Positions 1-9,151 are shown, numbered from the stretch's first letter. The stretch is 51,655 nucleotides of DNA from Eubacterium sp. (GCA_024687845.1 JAILEL010000417.1:1-51655); one strand, 5' to 3'. Numbers and translations: made by a program. Notes: generated from the sequence alone by a model not told the origin.

Positions 1-829
1 CCTTTGTTTCTTCAGGCTTTGTCTCAGCATCAATCATATCCTGAATCTTTGCTGCAACCTTTTTATCAGCCTCGGAATTTGTTGAAGGAGCTTCTACTTC
101 CTCTTCTTCTCCATCATCACCAATCTCAGGAAGAGTTTCCATAACCTCTCCGAGGTCCTTCATGAAGTCCATAGCCCCCTTCTCTGCTTCAGCATTAAGA
201 GATGTGTCACTTATTACTTCTGCTCCATCTGATGTTGAAATATCAGATTCAGCTCCATATGCAATGGCTGAATCCTTCATCATTGCCTCTGTAAGATTTA
301 TAAGACCTCTAAGATTAAATTTGTCTCCATTTATATATGCAAGAAGCTGACCTACATATGCCAGATCCTCGTCTACATTGTATTTAAGGCTTGCCATCAG
401 CTGACGAACGAAGCTCTTGAATTCCATAGAAACAGAAGCATCGCTCTCAACCGGAAGGTAGAGAAACTCAAGCTCCAGAGTATCTGGATCCACATACATA
501 AAGGATTTATTAAGTAAAATGTAAGAAAGCGGAATAGCATGCTCCTTGATATTTATCATGTTGATTGCAACATTTCTAAGAAGATTAAAAACCTTTTCCT
601 TATCAATAACGCCCTCTGTATATTTTTCCAACGTCATCTTACCAGAAACATCATATGTAAGATAATCATAATCATCATCCTCTTCATATATAATGTTCAG
701 GATTTCATCAATTTCATTGTCCTCGCAATAATCAAGAACATCCTCATCCAACTCCATGCCTTCTCCCATGACATAAGTCAGATAGCGCTCACGTCCTATA
801 TTTTTAGCTATAAAACTAAAACTTCTCAT
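1..829 (-). CDS. DUF6382 / probable FHA-domain protein, C-terminus cut by window edge
   Basis: The minus strand is open from an ATG at 829 to the window edge, giving about 276 residues with no stop. The protein starts MRSFSFIAKNIGRERYL, continues with an acidic stretch (IYEEDDDYDYLTYDVSGK), and contains LSYILLNKSFMYVDPDTLELEF near residue 100. This is the DUF6382 type of N-terminal domain, which in related proteins precedes a C-terminal FHA phosphothreonine-binding domain. The visible end is an acidic, low-complexity linker (EIGDDGEEEEVEAP), as expected between the two domains; the FHA part would lie beyond position 1. A GGAGG site sits about 10 bases before the ATG. The start overlaps the stop of a possible 28-residue ORF as ATGA. 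Family assignment rests on recalled sequence character; the FHA domain is inferred, not seen. Confidence 0.7.
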   Translation of the reverse strand, partial: MRSFSFIAKNIGRERYLTYVMGEGMELDEDVLDYCEDNEIDEILNIIYEEDDDYDYLTYDVSGKMTLEKYTEGVIDKEKVFNLLRNVAINMINIKEHAIPLSYILLNKSFMYVDPDTLELEFLYLPVESDASVSMEFKSFVRQLMASLKYNVDEDLAYVGQLLAYINGDKFNLRGLINLTEAMMKDSAIAYGAESDISTSDGAEVISDTSLNAEAEKGAMDFMKDLGEVMETLPEIGDDGEEEEVEAPSTNSEADKKVAAKIQDMIDAETKPEETK

Positions 830-912
830 TTTGTCTCGTCCTCCCATGCGGCAAGTTTCAATTGTTTAGGTTTGATTTCCCCGCTGATTCTAAGCATATA
901 AATATCTTTCAT
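826..912 (-). CDS. possible small ORF (28 aa) translationally coupled to the DUF6382 gene
   Basis: A short frame begins at ATG 912-910 and ends in TGA at 828-826, overlapping the next start codon as ATGA. It begins MKDIYMLRISGEIKPKQLK and ends AAWEDETK. It starts 15 bases after the mltG stop, so the order mltG, this ORF, DUF6382 gene is compact and on one strand. The strong GGAGG of the DUF6382 gene lies inside its last codons. Its own ribosome site is weak: the nearest purine run, GGGAG, is about 20 bases upstream inside mltG. I do not recognise the peptide. It may be a coupling ORF or a real small protein, or chance. Confidence 0.35.
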   Translation of the reverse strand: MKDIYMLRISGEIKPKQLKLAAWEDETK

Positions 913-927
913 TTCAAAATAAATTAA

Positions 928-2082
928 TTAGTCTCCCTCATTGCTCCAGATATCATCTTCAACATTATTCTGTTCATATCCTGCGCCAAGCTCAATGTCA
1001 GGAATTCCATCACCATCTGTATCTGTTCCACCAATCATAGTCGCCTGATGTTCCTCATAGGTTTCGGTAAATACATGTTCACCCTTTTCCTTATCAATTA
1101 CATGATAATACAGATAATTTGTTTCGTCAGGATTCAGAACTGCATTTATACATGCAAGCCCGGGATTACATATCGGGCCGACCGGAAGACCAAGATAAGC
1201 ATATGTATTATATGGAGAATCAATTGAAAGATTTTCTACAGTTGGATCACCAATATCATACATTCCATAACTGATAGGATAAAGAACAGTCGAGTCAATC
1301 TGAAGAAGCATATCTTCTCTTAATCTGTTCTCTAAAACTGAAGCAATCTTAGGTCTCTCAGAATCAATCCTTGCCTCTCTTTCTATCATCGAAGCAAGGG
1401 TGATAACCTGATAAGATGTATATCCTTTTTCTGATGCCTGGAAATTCATCTCATCAGTATAATATGCATTAAATGCATTCAGCATCATGTTAACTATATC
1501 TTTGGCAGTGGTAGTCTTTGTAATATCATAAGTTGCCGGGAATAGATATCCCTCAAGCTTATATCTGACATCTGCTCCTGAAGGAACATCCTCAAGATAC
1601 TTGAAGTCATTAGCTGTAATAGACTTAACAGCATTTATGAACTCATTTTTCTCACATATACCTTCTTTTTCACATTTTGCCGCTATAAGATCAACTGTAT
1701 AACCTTCTGGAATTACAAGTTGAGCAATAACCTTGGAATCCGGATCCTCCTCAGACATTATTTCCATCATCTCAAGAGTGTTCATTCCTTTATGAAGAGT
1801 GAAGGTTCCTGCGCGAAGCTTTCCTCTGTATTGTGAATTCTTAAGCCTTTTTACAAATGCTCTTTCAAACCTGATAAGTTCGTTCTTGTGAAGTATCTTT
1901 GCTACCTCCTTCACGGAAGAACCCTCAGGTATCTCAACTATTACTTCTTCTCCATCATGTGAACTTGTACTTGTTAATTCCTCGTTGTATAGCGCCTTAT
2001 AATCAGTAATGTAATCCGATACAACTAAATACAGCAAAAACGCAGCCACGAGGATAATCATTATCTTGACCGCTTTGACCAT
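928..2082 (-). CDS. mltG: endolytic murein transglycosylase MltG (YceG-like)
   Basis: This 384-residue protein cuts nascent glycan strands at the outer face of the membrane and is thought to set glycan length by releasing them from the synthases. A single N-terminal membrane segment (about residues 5-23) is followed by a LysM-like region (VIVEIPEGSSVKEVAKIL) and the YceG domain. The catalytic glutamate is expected at E234 in LASMIEREA, followed by the conserved SVLENRL and the PYNTYAYLGLPVGPICNPG block. The C-terminal tail after about residue 350 is acidic and probably disordered. Length is normal for the family. The ATG at 2082 has an AAAGGA site. A TTGCGG/TAGTAT promoter lies upstream on the same strand. 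It is the first gene of a minus-strand unit leading into the DUF6382 gene. Confidence 0.93.
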   Translation of the reverse strand: MVKAVKIMIILVAAFLLYLVVSDYITDYKALYNEELTSTSSHDGEEVIVEIPEGSSVKEVAKILHKNELIRFERAFVKRLKNSQYRGKLRAGTFTLHKGMNTLEMMEIMSEEDPDSKVIAQLVIPEGYTVDLIAAKCEKEGICEKNEFINAVKSITANDFKYLEDVPSGADVRYKLEGYLFPATYDITKTTTAKDIVNMMLNAFNAYYTDEMNFQASEKGYTSYQVITLASMIEREARIDSERPKIASVLENRLREDMLLQIDSTVLYPISYGMYDIGDPTVENLSIDSPYNTYAYLGLPVGPICNPGLACINAVLNPDETNYLYYHVIDKEKGEHVFTETYEEHQATMIGGTDTDGDGIPDIELGAGYEQNNVEDDIWSNEGD

Positions 2083-2124
2083 TGGATATTTTCCTTTTAT
2101 TTCAGACTATATGTCAACAGATAT

Positions 2125-2153
2125 ATACTACCATTTTTCACTTAAAACCGCAA
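2125..2153 (-). promoter_or_regulatory. probable promoter of mltG
   Basis: On the minus strand, TTGCGG (2153-2148) and TAGTAT (2130-2125) are separated by 17 bases, about 43 bases upstream of the mltG ATG. It is a sigma-A type promoter by sequence only. Confidence 0.45.
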
Positions 2154-2183
2154 CAATGATTTCAAGTGTTATGTTAATAAAAA

Positions 2184-2524
2184 GTTACTATTCACAGTTC
2201 ATGAGATAAGTAACAAAAATGACTGCTTGCAGGCACTTTTTGTTTACTTATCTCATGATACCTGTGAAGCAGAAACTCAAAAAGCATGATTCAGTGCCTC
2301 CGAACCAGCTCTCGATTCGCAGAATCGAGGGTCCTCAGCATAGCTGAGGATGCGTTCTGCATAGCAGAACCAATACTTGCTATGCAAGTATTGCATATCA
2401 CGAAGTGATATGGCACAAGGAGGCAATAGAACATCGAATAAATGGCTTATTTAAGCTTGCTTAAGAATAAGCCATATTCGATGTGGACTTAAGAATGCTT
2501 TTTGAGTTAACCATGAATAGTAAC
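2184..2524. repeat. composite palindromic repeat element with inverted ends
   Basis: This 341-bp non-coding element fills most of the gap between mltG and ylmH. Its ends are inverted copies of one another: GTTACTATTCACAGTT (2184-2199) and AACCATGAATAGTAAC (2509-2524), 14 of 16 matching. Inside are nested inverted repeats: a long hairpin at 2200-2258; a perfect 14-base pair of arms at 2274-2287 and 2495-2508; TGCCTCC/GGAGGCA at 2295-2301 and 2419-2425; and a long hairpin at 2432-2483. Between these lie five perfect palindromes, each with a three-base loop: 2311-2329, 2332-2350, 2354-2370, 2372-2392 and 2394-2412. No protein-coding frame is seen. Parts of it recur elsewhere in the window (16177, 39697-39760 and others), so it is a modular repeat family. 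Confidence 0.85.
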
Positions 2525-2544
2525 CATCATAACATTTCTCATAA

Positions 2545-2560
2545 GTTACTATTCTCATGA
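2545..2560. repeat. truncated copy of the GTTACTATTC repeat end
   Basis: GTTACTATTC followed directly by TCATGA matches the left end of the 2184-2524 element with the ACGGTT segment missing. It lies 20 bases beyond that element. The rest of the gap to ylmH (2561-2745) is AT-rich, with a small hairpin (TTCCTGCTTGCAGGAA) near 2671-2686 and no clear gene. Confidence 0.55.
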
Positions 2561-2745
2561 TATATTTGATTCTTAAATAATCATGTGGTAAGTTTTGACT
2601 GGTAAATTATTAATATAGAATAAATTACTGATTTGGGTTAATATGACATAAGTGTCAAAAGTCAAAATGCGTTCCTGCTTGCAGGAAAGGCGATTTTCAA
2701 GGAAATAGCGGTTATAAATTTTGAATAACTTACGAAAGGAATATT

Positions 2746-3501
2746 ATGGACTCGGGGTTAGATGTAAGAAAAAGACTGATGGAATTATCTGAAAAGGCTG
2801 TACGTGAGAACAGATATGTTTTTACTGACTTTCTTAGCATATCTCAGTTATCAGTATATTATGAAATGGAGCGGCAGTTCAAGAATTCGGGCAGCTATGC
2901 TTTCGGTGGCATTCCGGAATGTGAGAGATGTGTTGTAAGGTTTGGCTCAGAGCAGGAATTGGGATATGAGCAGCCTTTCCCTATTGCTCTTCTTAAAATA
3001 AGTCCTGTGAATAAGAAGTTTACAGATAAGCTGACTCACAGGGACTATCTTGGAAGTATAATTGGTCTCGGACTGGAGAGGGAGAAGCTGGGGGATATTA
3101 TTGTAGTGGATACTTCTGCTTATATATTTGTCATTGATGCGGTGGCGGAATATATAATACAGAATCTGCTATATGTGAAGCATACACATGTAAATGTAGA
3201 GCTCTGCGACGAATGTCCGGAGAATCTCCGCCCGGAACTGGCTGAAGAAAATATTATTATAAGTTCAAACAGAATCGATGCAGTTATTGCTGCTGTATAT
3301 AATATGTCCAGAAATGTTGCGGATAAAACAATATCTGAAGGAAAGGTATTCGTTAATGGTATTCAGATTTCGAAGGATACAAGAACTCTTAAAGAGGGAG
3401 AGATAGTATCTGTCAGAGGGAAGGGCAGATTTATATTTGATGGTGAAGAAGGGATTACAAGAAAGGAAAGGCTGTATGTCAGAATCAGGAGATATGTGTG
3501 A
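2746..3501 (+). CDS. ylmH: YlmH/RqcP2-type RNA-binding protein with S4 domain
   Basis: The 251-residue protein has the YlmH layout: an N-terminal region beginning with FTDFLSISQLS, a central ferredoxin-like part (SPVNKKFTDKLTHRDYLGSI, then GDIIV), and a C-terminal S4 RNA-binding domain from about residue 183 (SRNVADKTISEGKVFVNG) to 240. In Bacillus a homologue acts with RqcH on stalled 50S subunits, adding C-terminal alanine tails during ribosome quality control; an older view ties it to cell division because it often sits beside sepF and divIVA. Here it stands alone, with neither division neighbour. An AAAGGA site precedes the ATG. A second RQC-linked S4 protein, RqcP, is encoded at 33138. 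Confidence 0.88.
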   Translation: MDSGLDVRKRLMELSEKAVRENRYVFTDFLSISQLSVYYEMERQFKNSGSYAFGGIPECERCVVRFGSEQELGYEQPFPIALLKISPVNKKFTDKLTHRDYLGSIIGLGLEREKLGDIIVVDTSAYIFVIDAVAEYIIQNLLYVKHTHVNVELCDECPENLRPELAEENIIISSNRIDAVIAAVYNMSRNVADKTISEGKVFVNGIQISKDTRTLKEGEIVSVRGKGRFIFDGEEGITRKERLYVRIRRYV

Positions 3502-3699
3502 TAATTTTGTTTAATGTGGGAAGTTTTTGTAAAAAAATAAGAAGCACCGGATGTTGAATTCAGAATATAAAAAAGTTTTTATGTGAAAAAAACTAAAAAA
3601 AGACAGGAAAAACCTAAAAAAATAAGTAGACAAATGCTATACTTGCGCGTTAAAATGGCGTTTGGTTTAAATTAATTAAGAAAAAGAAGGAGACTAAGG

Positions 3700-5802
3700 A
3701 TGGAAAGCAGGAATATTCCAGAGCTTTTTGGCTCTCTGGTTTTTGATGACAGAGTGATGAAGGAAAGGTTGTCAGAGGATGTTTATGCATCGCTTAAGAA
3801 GACCATCGACGAAAATGTAAGACTGGATGATGCTGTAGCTGATGCGGTTGCTGAGGAAATGAAGAAATGGGCAATCGAAAAGGGCGCAACACATTTTACA
3901 CATTGGTTCCAGCCTCTTACTGGCGTGACAGCAGAAAAGCATGACAGCTTCATAACCCCATCTCCTGATGGCGGAGTGCTTATGGAATTTTCTGGAAAAG
4001 AGCTTATAAAGGGTGAGCCGGATGCATCATCATTTCCATCTGGAGGGCTTCGTGCTACTTTTGAAGCAAGAGGCTATACAGCATGGGATCCGACTTCATA
4101 TGCATTTATTAAGGATCGCACACTTTGTATTCCTACAGCATTCTGTTCATATTCTGGTGATGCTCTTGATAAGAAGACGCCGCTTCTAAGGTCTATGCAG
4201 GCTATTAACAGGCAGGCTAAAAGAATCTTAAAGCTTTTTGGAAATGATGATGTTAAGTACATCAAGACCAGTGTAGGACCTGAGCAGGAATATTTCCTTA
4301 TTGATAGAGAGATGTGGAACAAGAGGCCAGACCTAAAATATACTGGAAGAACTCTTTTTGGAGCCATGCCTCCAAAAGGACAGGAAATGGATGACCATTA
4401 TTTTGGAGTAATCAAGCCAAGAGTCAGAGAGTTCATGGAAGATCTTAATGATGAACTCTGGAAACTGGGAATTCTTGCTAAAACAGAGCATAATGAGGTT
4501 GCTCCTGCACAGCATGAGCTTGCACCGATTTATTCTACAACAAATGTTGCAACTGATGCTAACCAGCTTACTATGGAAATAATGAAGAAGGTGGCAAATC
4601 GCCATGGAATGGTATGCCTTCTACATGAGAAGCCATTTGCAGGTGTAAATGGTTCAGGAAAGCATAATAACTGGTCTGTTTCTACAGATAAGGGTGTGAA
4701 TCTTCTCTCACCTGGTGAGACGCCTTATGAAAATGCACAGTTTCTCCTGTTCCTGTGTGCAGTTATTCAGGCTGTAGACGATTATCAGGATCTTCTCAGA
4801 CTCTCTGTAGCAACTGCGGGAAATGACCATAGACTTGGAGCAGATGAAGCACCTCCGGCAATTATATCTATTTTCCTTGGAGAAGAGCTGACAGGTATTC
4901 TTGAAGCTATAAAAAATGATATTCCTTATCAGGGAATTGAAGAGGTAAAGATCAAACTTGGAGTACATTCACTTCCAAGATTCAGAAGAGATACAACCGA
5001 CAGAAACAGAACATCACCATTTGCATTCACGGGAAATAAGTTCGAATTCAGATCTCTTGGTTCTTCCAACAGCATTGCCTGCTGCAATATCATGCTGAAT
5101 TCGGCTGTTGCTGAGAGTCTTCGTCAGTATGCAGATGAACTTGAGAATTCTGAGGATTTTGAAAGGGATCTTCATGAGCTTATTAAGCGAGTTATTACTG
5201 AACATGAGAGAATTCTGTTTGATGGTAATGGTTATTCAGAGGATTGGATCAAAGAAGCAACAGAGGTGAGAGGGCTTTCCAATCTTAAAACTACAGCTGA
5301 TGCTATGCCTAAGCTTCTGGATCAGAAGAATGTTGATATGCTGGTTAGACATAAGGTATTTTCAGAAACAGAGGTTCAGAGCCGTTGTGAGATTATGCTG
5401 GAAAACTATGTTAAAACCGTAAATATCGAGGGGCTTACAATGGTGGATATGGTTAGAAAGAACTATCTTCCTGCTATTGAGAGATATCTTTACAGACTTT
5501 CACAAACCACAGTTCTTATGAGACAGGTCAGCCCAAATGTAAAATGTAAATACGAGGTTTCAACCATGGAACGCCTTTCTGAGCTTACAGATTCAATTAT
5601 GGATGCTGTTATCGAGCTTGAAAATAAGCTTTCAGAGTTGAAAGAAATAGATGATGTATTTAAATCTTCAGAGTTCATCAGAGATAAAATGCTTCCACAG
5701 ATGGATGTTTTAAGAAAGTATGTAGATGAAGCAGAAATGCTCACATCACAGAAAGACTGGCCGTTCCCAAGCTACGGACAGCTGCTGTTCAGCGTAAACT
5801 AA
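3700..5802 (+). CDS. glnN: glutamine synthetase type III
   Basis: This 700-residue enzyme makes glutamine from glutamate, ammonia and ATP. Its length and N-terminal region ([13 protein letters not shown]) mark it as the large type III (GlnN) form rather than the 440-470-residue GlnA. The catalytic core shows the metal/ATP signature [10 protein letters not shown] near residue 193, KHNNWSV near residue 322, and [18 protein letters not shown] near residue 440. The C-terminal extension of about 150 residues is helical, as in the family. AAGAAGGAGA precedes the ATG by a normal distance. The 200-base leader is very A/T-rich with no riboswitch I can recognise. nrdG follows after 30 bases, so the two probably share a transcript. 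Confidence 0.96.
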   Translation: MESRNIPELFGSLVFDDRVMKERLSEDVYASLKKTIDENVRLDDAVADAVAEEMKKWAIEKGATHFTHWFQPLTGVTAEKHDSFITPSPDGGVLMEFSGKELIKGEPDASSFPSGGLRATFEARGYTAWDPTSYAFIKDRTLCIPTAFCSYSGDALDKKTPLLRSMQAINRQAKRILKLFGNDDVKYIKTSVGPEQEYFLIDREMWNKRPDLKYTGRTLFGAMPPKGQEMDDHYFGVIKPRVREFMEDLNDELWKLGILAKTEHNEVAPAQHELAPIYSTTNVATDANQLTMEIMKKVANRHGMVCLLHEKPFAGVNGSGKHNNWSVSTDKGVNLLSPGETPYENAQFLLFLCAVIQAVDDYQDLLRLSVATAGNDHRLGADEAPPAIISIFLGEELTGILEAIKNDIPYQGIEEVKIKLGVHSLPRFRRDTTDRNRTSPFAFTGNKFEFRSLGSSNSIACCNIMLNSAVAESLRQYADELENSEDFERDLHELIKRVITEHERILFDGNGYSEDWIKEATEVRGLSNLKTTADAMPKLLDQKNVDMLVRHKVFSETEVQSRCEIMLENYVKTVNIEGLTMVDMVRKNYLPAIERYLYRLSQTTVLMRQVSPNVKCKYEVSTMERLSELTDSIMDAVIELENKLSELKEIDDVFKSSEFIRDKMLPQMDVLRKYVDEAEMLTSQKDWPFPSYGQLLFSVN

Positions 5803-5832
5803 CTGGATAGTAGGATCCGGGAAGGAGATAAG

Positions 5833-6525
5833 ATGAACATACATGGCTTACAAAAAATGACTCTCCTGGATTTTCCGGGGCTGGTTGCCTGTACGGTTTT
5901 CCTTGGGGGATGTAATATGAGATGTCCCTTCTGCCATAATTGGGAGCTTGTAGATGGCAGCGCCCCTGTAGTTATGGATGATCGGGAGCTGATAAAATTC
6001 CTTGGAAAAAGACAGGGCCTTTTGGACGGAGTTGCATTTACAGGTGGAGAACCACTTCTTCGACCAGAACTTCCGGAGATTATACGTGAGATCAGACAGA
6101 TGGGATTTAAGATAAAACTGGATACTAATGGAAGCCTTCCTGACAGGCTGGATGCCCTGATAGAAGAAGGGCTGCTTGATTATGTAGCAATGGATATCAA
6201 GAACAGCAGGGAGAGATATGGTGAAACCATAGGAATCCCGGGATATGACATTTCTGATATAGAAAAAAGTGTTCAGCTGCTACTAAGTGGAAAGGTTCCA
6301 TATGAATTCAGAACCACTGTTTTAAAAAAATATCATGACAGCAAATCTTTTGAAGATATTGCCCTGTGGATCAGAGGAGCATCTCAGTATTATCTTCAGG
6401 CTTTTGTGGATAGAAATACAGTACCCACAAAAAATCTTGAGGCGTTTACTCCACAGGAAATGCAGGAATTTCTTGATATTGTACGGCTTCAGGTGCCGGA
6501 TGCACAGCTGAGAGGAATCGAATAA
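5833..6525 (+). CDS. nrdG: anaerobic ribonucleoside-triphosphate reductase activating protein (radical SAM)
   Basis: This 230-residue radical SAM enzyme generates the glycyl radical on NrdD from S-adenosylmethionine with a 4Fe-4S cluster. The cluster motif is CNMRCPFC, with spacing CxxxCxxC, at about residues 27-34. It is followed by the SAM-binding GGEP block (FTGGEPLLRPEL) near residue 71 and KLDTNGS near residue 95. The length fits the longer NrdG subgroup. AAGGAGA precedes the ATG. It lies 30 bases after glnN and 180 bases before nrdD. The NrdR boxes are between nrdG and nrdD, so nrdG appears to ride on the glnN transcript and would escape direct NrdR control from this site. Confidence 0.93.
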   Translation: MNIHGLQKMTLLDFPGLVACTVFLGGCNMRCPFCHNWELVDGSAPVVMDDRELIKFLGKRQGLLDGVAFTGGEPLLRPELPEIIREIRQMGFKIKLDTNGSLPDRLDALIEEGLLDYVAMDIKNSRERYGETIGIPGYDISDIEKSVQLLLSGKVPYEFRTTVLKKYHDSKSFEDIALWIRGASQYYLQAFVDRNTVPTKNLEAFTPQEMQEFLDIVRLQVPDAQLRGIE

Positions 6526-6549
6526 ATACTCATATAGAACAGTATTATT

Positions 6550-6597
6550 TGTCAATATATAGTGTGTATAAAATTTTTTACACACTATATATTGACT
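6550..6597 (+). promoter_or_regulatory. tandem NrdR boxes upstream of nrdD
   Basis: Two sites match the NrdR core CwAtATaTwG without mismatch: CAATATATAG at 6553-6562 and CTATATATTG at 6585-6594. Their spacing is exactly 32 bases, about three helical turns, which is the usual arrangement for cooperative NrdR binding. The sites are inverted copies of each other, so the region is also one large palindrome and, with the T-run after it, could terminate the nrdG transcript. The second box overlaps the -35 hexamer of the nrdD promoter, as expected for repression by (d)ATP-loaded NrdR. The nrdR gene is not in the window. Confidence 0.88.
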
Positions 6598-6620
6598 TTT
6601 TTTCTCTTTAGTGGTATCTT
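6592..6620 (+). promoter_or_regulatory. probable nrdD promoter overlapping NrdR box 2
   Basis: TTGACT (6592-6597) and TATCTT (6615-6620) are 17 bases apart. The -35 hexamer lies inside the second NrdR box. Transcription would begin near 6627, leaving a leader of about 80 bases before the nrdD ATG with its GGGGAGG site. Confidence 0.6.
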
Positions 6621-6705
6621 CTTACATACCGACCTTCAAAGCGGGTCAGATAGGTTTCGAATAAAAAATACACTATAAAAAATGAATTAGGGGAGGTTCT
6701 TTTCA

Positions 6706-9138
6706 ATGTATCAAGTTGTTAAAAGAGATGGTGTGATTGTTGACTTTGATGTCACAAAAATCAGCTCGGCGATTGAAAAATCATTTGTAGGATGTGACAA
6801 GCAGTATCATCCAAGTATTATCGATATGCTGGCACTTCGTGTGACCAGTGACTTCGAAGGAAAGATTAAGGATAATCTTATTTCTGTAGAAGATATTCAG
6901 GATAGTGCAGAAAAAATTCTTTCAGAAGCAGGTTATACAGATGTTGCTAAGGCATATATCCTTTACAGAAAACAGCGTGAGAAGATTCGTAACGTAAAGA
7001 ACGCTATGGTTAACTATAAGGATATTGTAGACGATTACCTTAAGATAAACGATTGGAGAGTTAAGGAGAATTCTACAGTTACATATAGCGTAGGTGGACT
7101 TATTCTTTCCAACTCAGGAGCTATTACAGCTAACTACTGGCTGAGCGAAATATATGACCAGGAGGTAGCAGATGCTCATAGAGAAGCAGCAATTCATATT
7201 CATGACCTGAGCATGCTTACAGGTTATTGTGCTGGATGGTCACTGAAGCAGCTTATTCAGGAAGGTCTTGGTGGAGTTCCTGGAAAAATCACTTCATCAC
7301 CAGCAGGACACCTTTCAACTCTTTGCAACCAGATGGTTAATTTCCTTGGTATTATGCAGAATGAGTGGGCAGGCGCACAAGCATTTTCATCATTTGATAC
7401 ATACCTCGCACCTTTTGTAAAAATAGATAATCTTTCTCAGAAAGAAGTAAAGCAGTGCCTTCAGTCGTTCATTTTCGGTGTAAATACACCATCAAGATGG
7501 GGCACACAGTCACCATTCACCAACATCACTCTTGACTGGACTGTTCCAAAGGACATGGTTGATCAGAAATGCTGGGTTGGCGGCAAGGAAGTTGACTTTA
7601 CCTATGGTGAATGCCAGAAGGAAATGGATATGGTTAACAAGGCATTTATCGAGATCATGATCGAGGGCGATGCCAATGGACGTGGATTCCAGTATCCTAT
7701 TCCTACATACTCAATAACAAGAGATTTTGACTGGAGTGAGACAGAGAACAATAAGCTTCTCTTCGAAATGACTGCTAAGTATGGTACTCCATACTTCTCA
7801 AATTATATCAATTCAGATATGGAACCAAGTGATGTACGTAGTATGTGCTGTCGTCTCAGACTCGACCTGAGAGAGCTCCGTAAGAAGTCTGGTGGATTCT
7901 TCGGAAGTGGAGAGTCAACAGGTTCTGTAGGTGTTGTAACAATCAACCTTCCTCGTATAGCATATCTTGCTAAGGATGAGGCTGATTTCTACAAGCAGCT
8001 CGACAGACTTATGGACATTGCTGCAAGATCTCTTAAGACTAAGAGAACAGTTATTACTAAGCTTCTGGATCTTGGACTTTATCCATATACAAGAAGATAT
8101 CTTGGAACATTTGATAACCATTTTTCAACTATCGGTCTTATCGGAATGAACGAGGTTGGTCTTAATGCTAAGTGGCTTAAGAAGGATCTTACAAGCCCAG
8201 CTACACAGGAGTTTGCAGTAGAAGTGCTTAATCACATGAGAGAGCGTCTTAGTGATTATCAGGAAATGTATGGTGACCTCTATAACCTTGAGGCAACACC
8301 TGCAGAGTCAACTACTTATCGTTTTGCAAAGCATGATAAGAAACAGTTCCCTGACATCATCACAGCAAATGAAATGGGAACACCTTACTATACTAATTCA
8401 TCACATCTTCCTGTTGGATATACAGAGGATATTTTCTCTGCACTTGATGTACAGGATGATCTGCAGACACTTTATACCTCAGGTACAGTATTCCATGCCT
8501 TCCTTGGCGAGAAGCTTCCAGACTGGAAGTCTGCTGCTACACTGGTGCGTAAGATTGCAGAGAATTATAAGCTTCCATACTATACAATGTCTCCAACATA
8601 TTCAGTATGTAAGAATCATGGATATCTTACAGGAGAGGTTTCAGTATGTCCTGACTGCGGTGAGAGAACAGAGGTTTACAGCCGTATCACAGGTTACTAC
8701 AGACCAATCCAGAACTGGAATGATGGAAAGACTCAGGAATACATGGATCGTCGTGAATACAATATTGCAGCAAGCAGCCTGAAACACAATGGACCTGTTC
8801 AGACAATCAAGTATACTGCAGAGACAGAAGATGAAAAGTTTGCAGAAAAGTCTGATATAACATCTCAGAAGACTACAGTAACAGCTGACAAGTCAGAGCT
8901 CCCTGTAATGTATGTAAAGGATCATTGTCCAAAATGTAAGGGCGCTGAGCAGAGACTTCGTCTTGCAAATGTAGAATATGACGAAATCAACTGCTCACAG
9001 AATATGGACATTGCAAGAGAACTGAATATCCAGCAGACACCAACAATCATTGATCCAGATGGAACAAGATTCGTGGGCGACAGCGCAGCCACTGAATGGA
9101 TGAAGGCTCATAACATAAAGAAGAAAGCATCTGTTTAA
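6706..9138 (+). CDS. nrdD: anaerobic (class III) ribonucleotide reductase with C-terminal glutaredoxin-like domain
   Basis: This 810-residue enzyme reduces ribonucleoside triphosphates to dNTPs using a glycyl radical. An ATP-cone allosteric domain is at about residues 1-95 (MYQVVKRDGVIVDFDVTKI). The reductase core follows. The zinc site is C635-x2-H638 with C648-x2-C651, and the radical glycine is probably G663 in RITGYYRP. The protein then continues well past the usual end: from about residue 733 there is a small redoxin domain with C741-P-K-C744 and a TPT turn near residue 773 (LNIQQTPTII). Formate-dependent NrdD enzymes do not need such a domain; other NrdD types take electrons from a redoxin. 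A thioredoxin-reductase gene follows, which suggests a self-contained electron route. Start chosen at the ATG after GGGGAGG. Expression is probably NrdR-controlled. Confidence 0.95.
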   Translation: MYQVVKRDGVIVDFDVTKISSAIEKSFVGCDKQYHPSIIDMLALRVTSDFEGKIKDNLISVEDIQDSAEKILSEAGYTDVAKAYILYRKQREKIRNVKNAMVNYKDIVDDYLKINDWRVKENSTVTYSVGGLILSNSGAITANYWLSEIYDQEVADAHREAAIHIHDLSMLTGYCAGWSLKQLIQEGLGGVPGKITSSPAGHLSTLCNQMVNFLGIMQNEWAGAQAFSSFDTYLAPFVKIDNLSQKEVKQCLQSFIFGVNTPSRWGTQSPFTNITLDWTVPKDMVDQKCWVGGKEVDFTYGECQKEMDMVNKAFIEIMIEGDANGRGFQYPIPTYSITRDFDWSETENNKLLFEMTAKYGTPYFSNYINSDMEPSDVRSMCCRLRLDLRELRKKSGGFFGSGESTGSVGVVTINLPRIAYLAKDEADFYKQLDRLMDIAARSLKTKRTVITKLLDLGLYPYTRRYLGTFDNHFSTIGLIGMNEVGLNAKWLKKDLTSPATQEFAVEVLNHMRERLSDYQEMYGDLYNLEATPAESTTYRFAKHDKKQFPDIITANEMGTPYYTNSSHLPVGYTEDIFSALDVQDDLQTLYTSGTVFHAFLGEKLPDWKSAATLVRKIAENYKLPYYTMSPTYSVCKNHGYLTGEVSVCPDCGERTEVYSRITGYYRPIQNWNDGKTQEYMDRREYNIAASSLKHNGPVQTIKYTAETEDEKFAEKSDITSQKTTVTADKSELPVMYVKDHCPKCKGAEQRLRLANVEYDEINCSQNMDIARELNIQQTPTIIDPDGTRFVGDSAATEWMKAHNIKKKASV

Positions 9139-9151
9139 TATTATAAGCAGC

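Noticed and set aside
539..901. 120-residue plus-strand frame
   Set aside because: It is the antisense shadow of the DUF6382 gene, has no ribosome site and a hydrophobic, improbable composition.
2184..2524. CRISPR array
   Set aside because: The palindromes differ in sequence and have no spacers of uniform length; no cas genes are nearby.
2184..2524. Insertion sequence
   Set aside because: Inverted ends are present but there is no transposase frame inside; at most a non-autonomous element.
3502..3699. Promoter or riboswitch for glnN
   Set aside because: Several weak hexamer pairs exist in this A-rich gap but none is convincing, and no known riboswitch core was seen.
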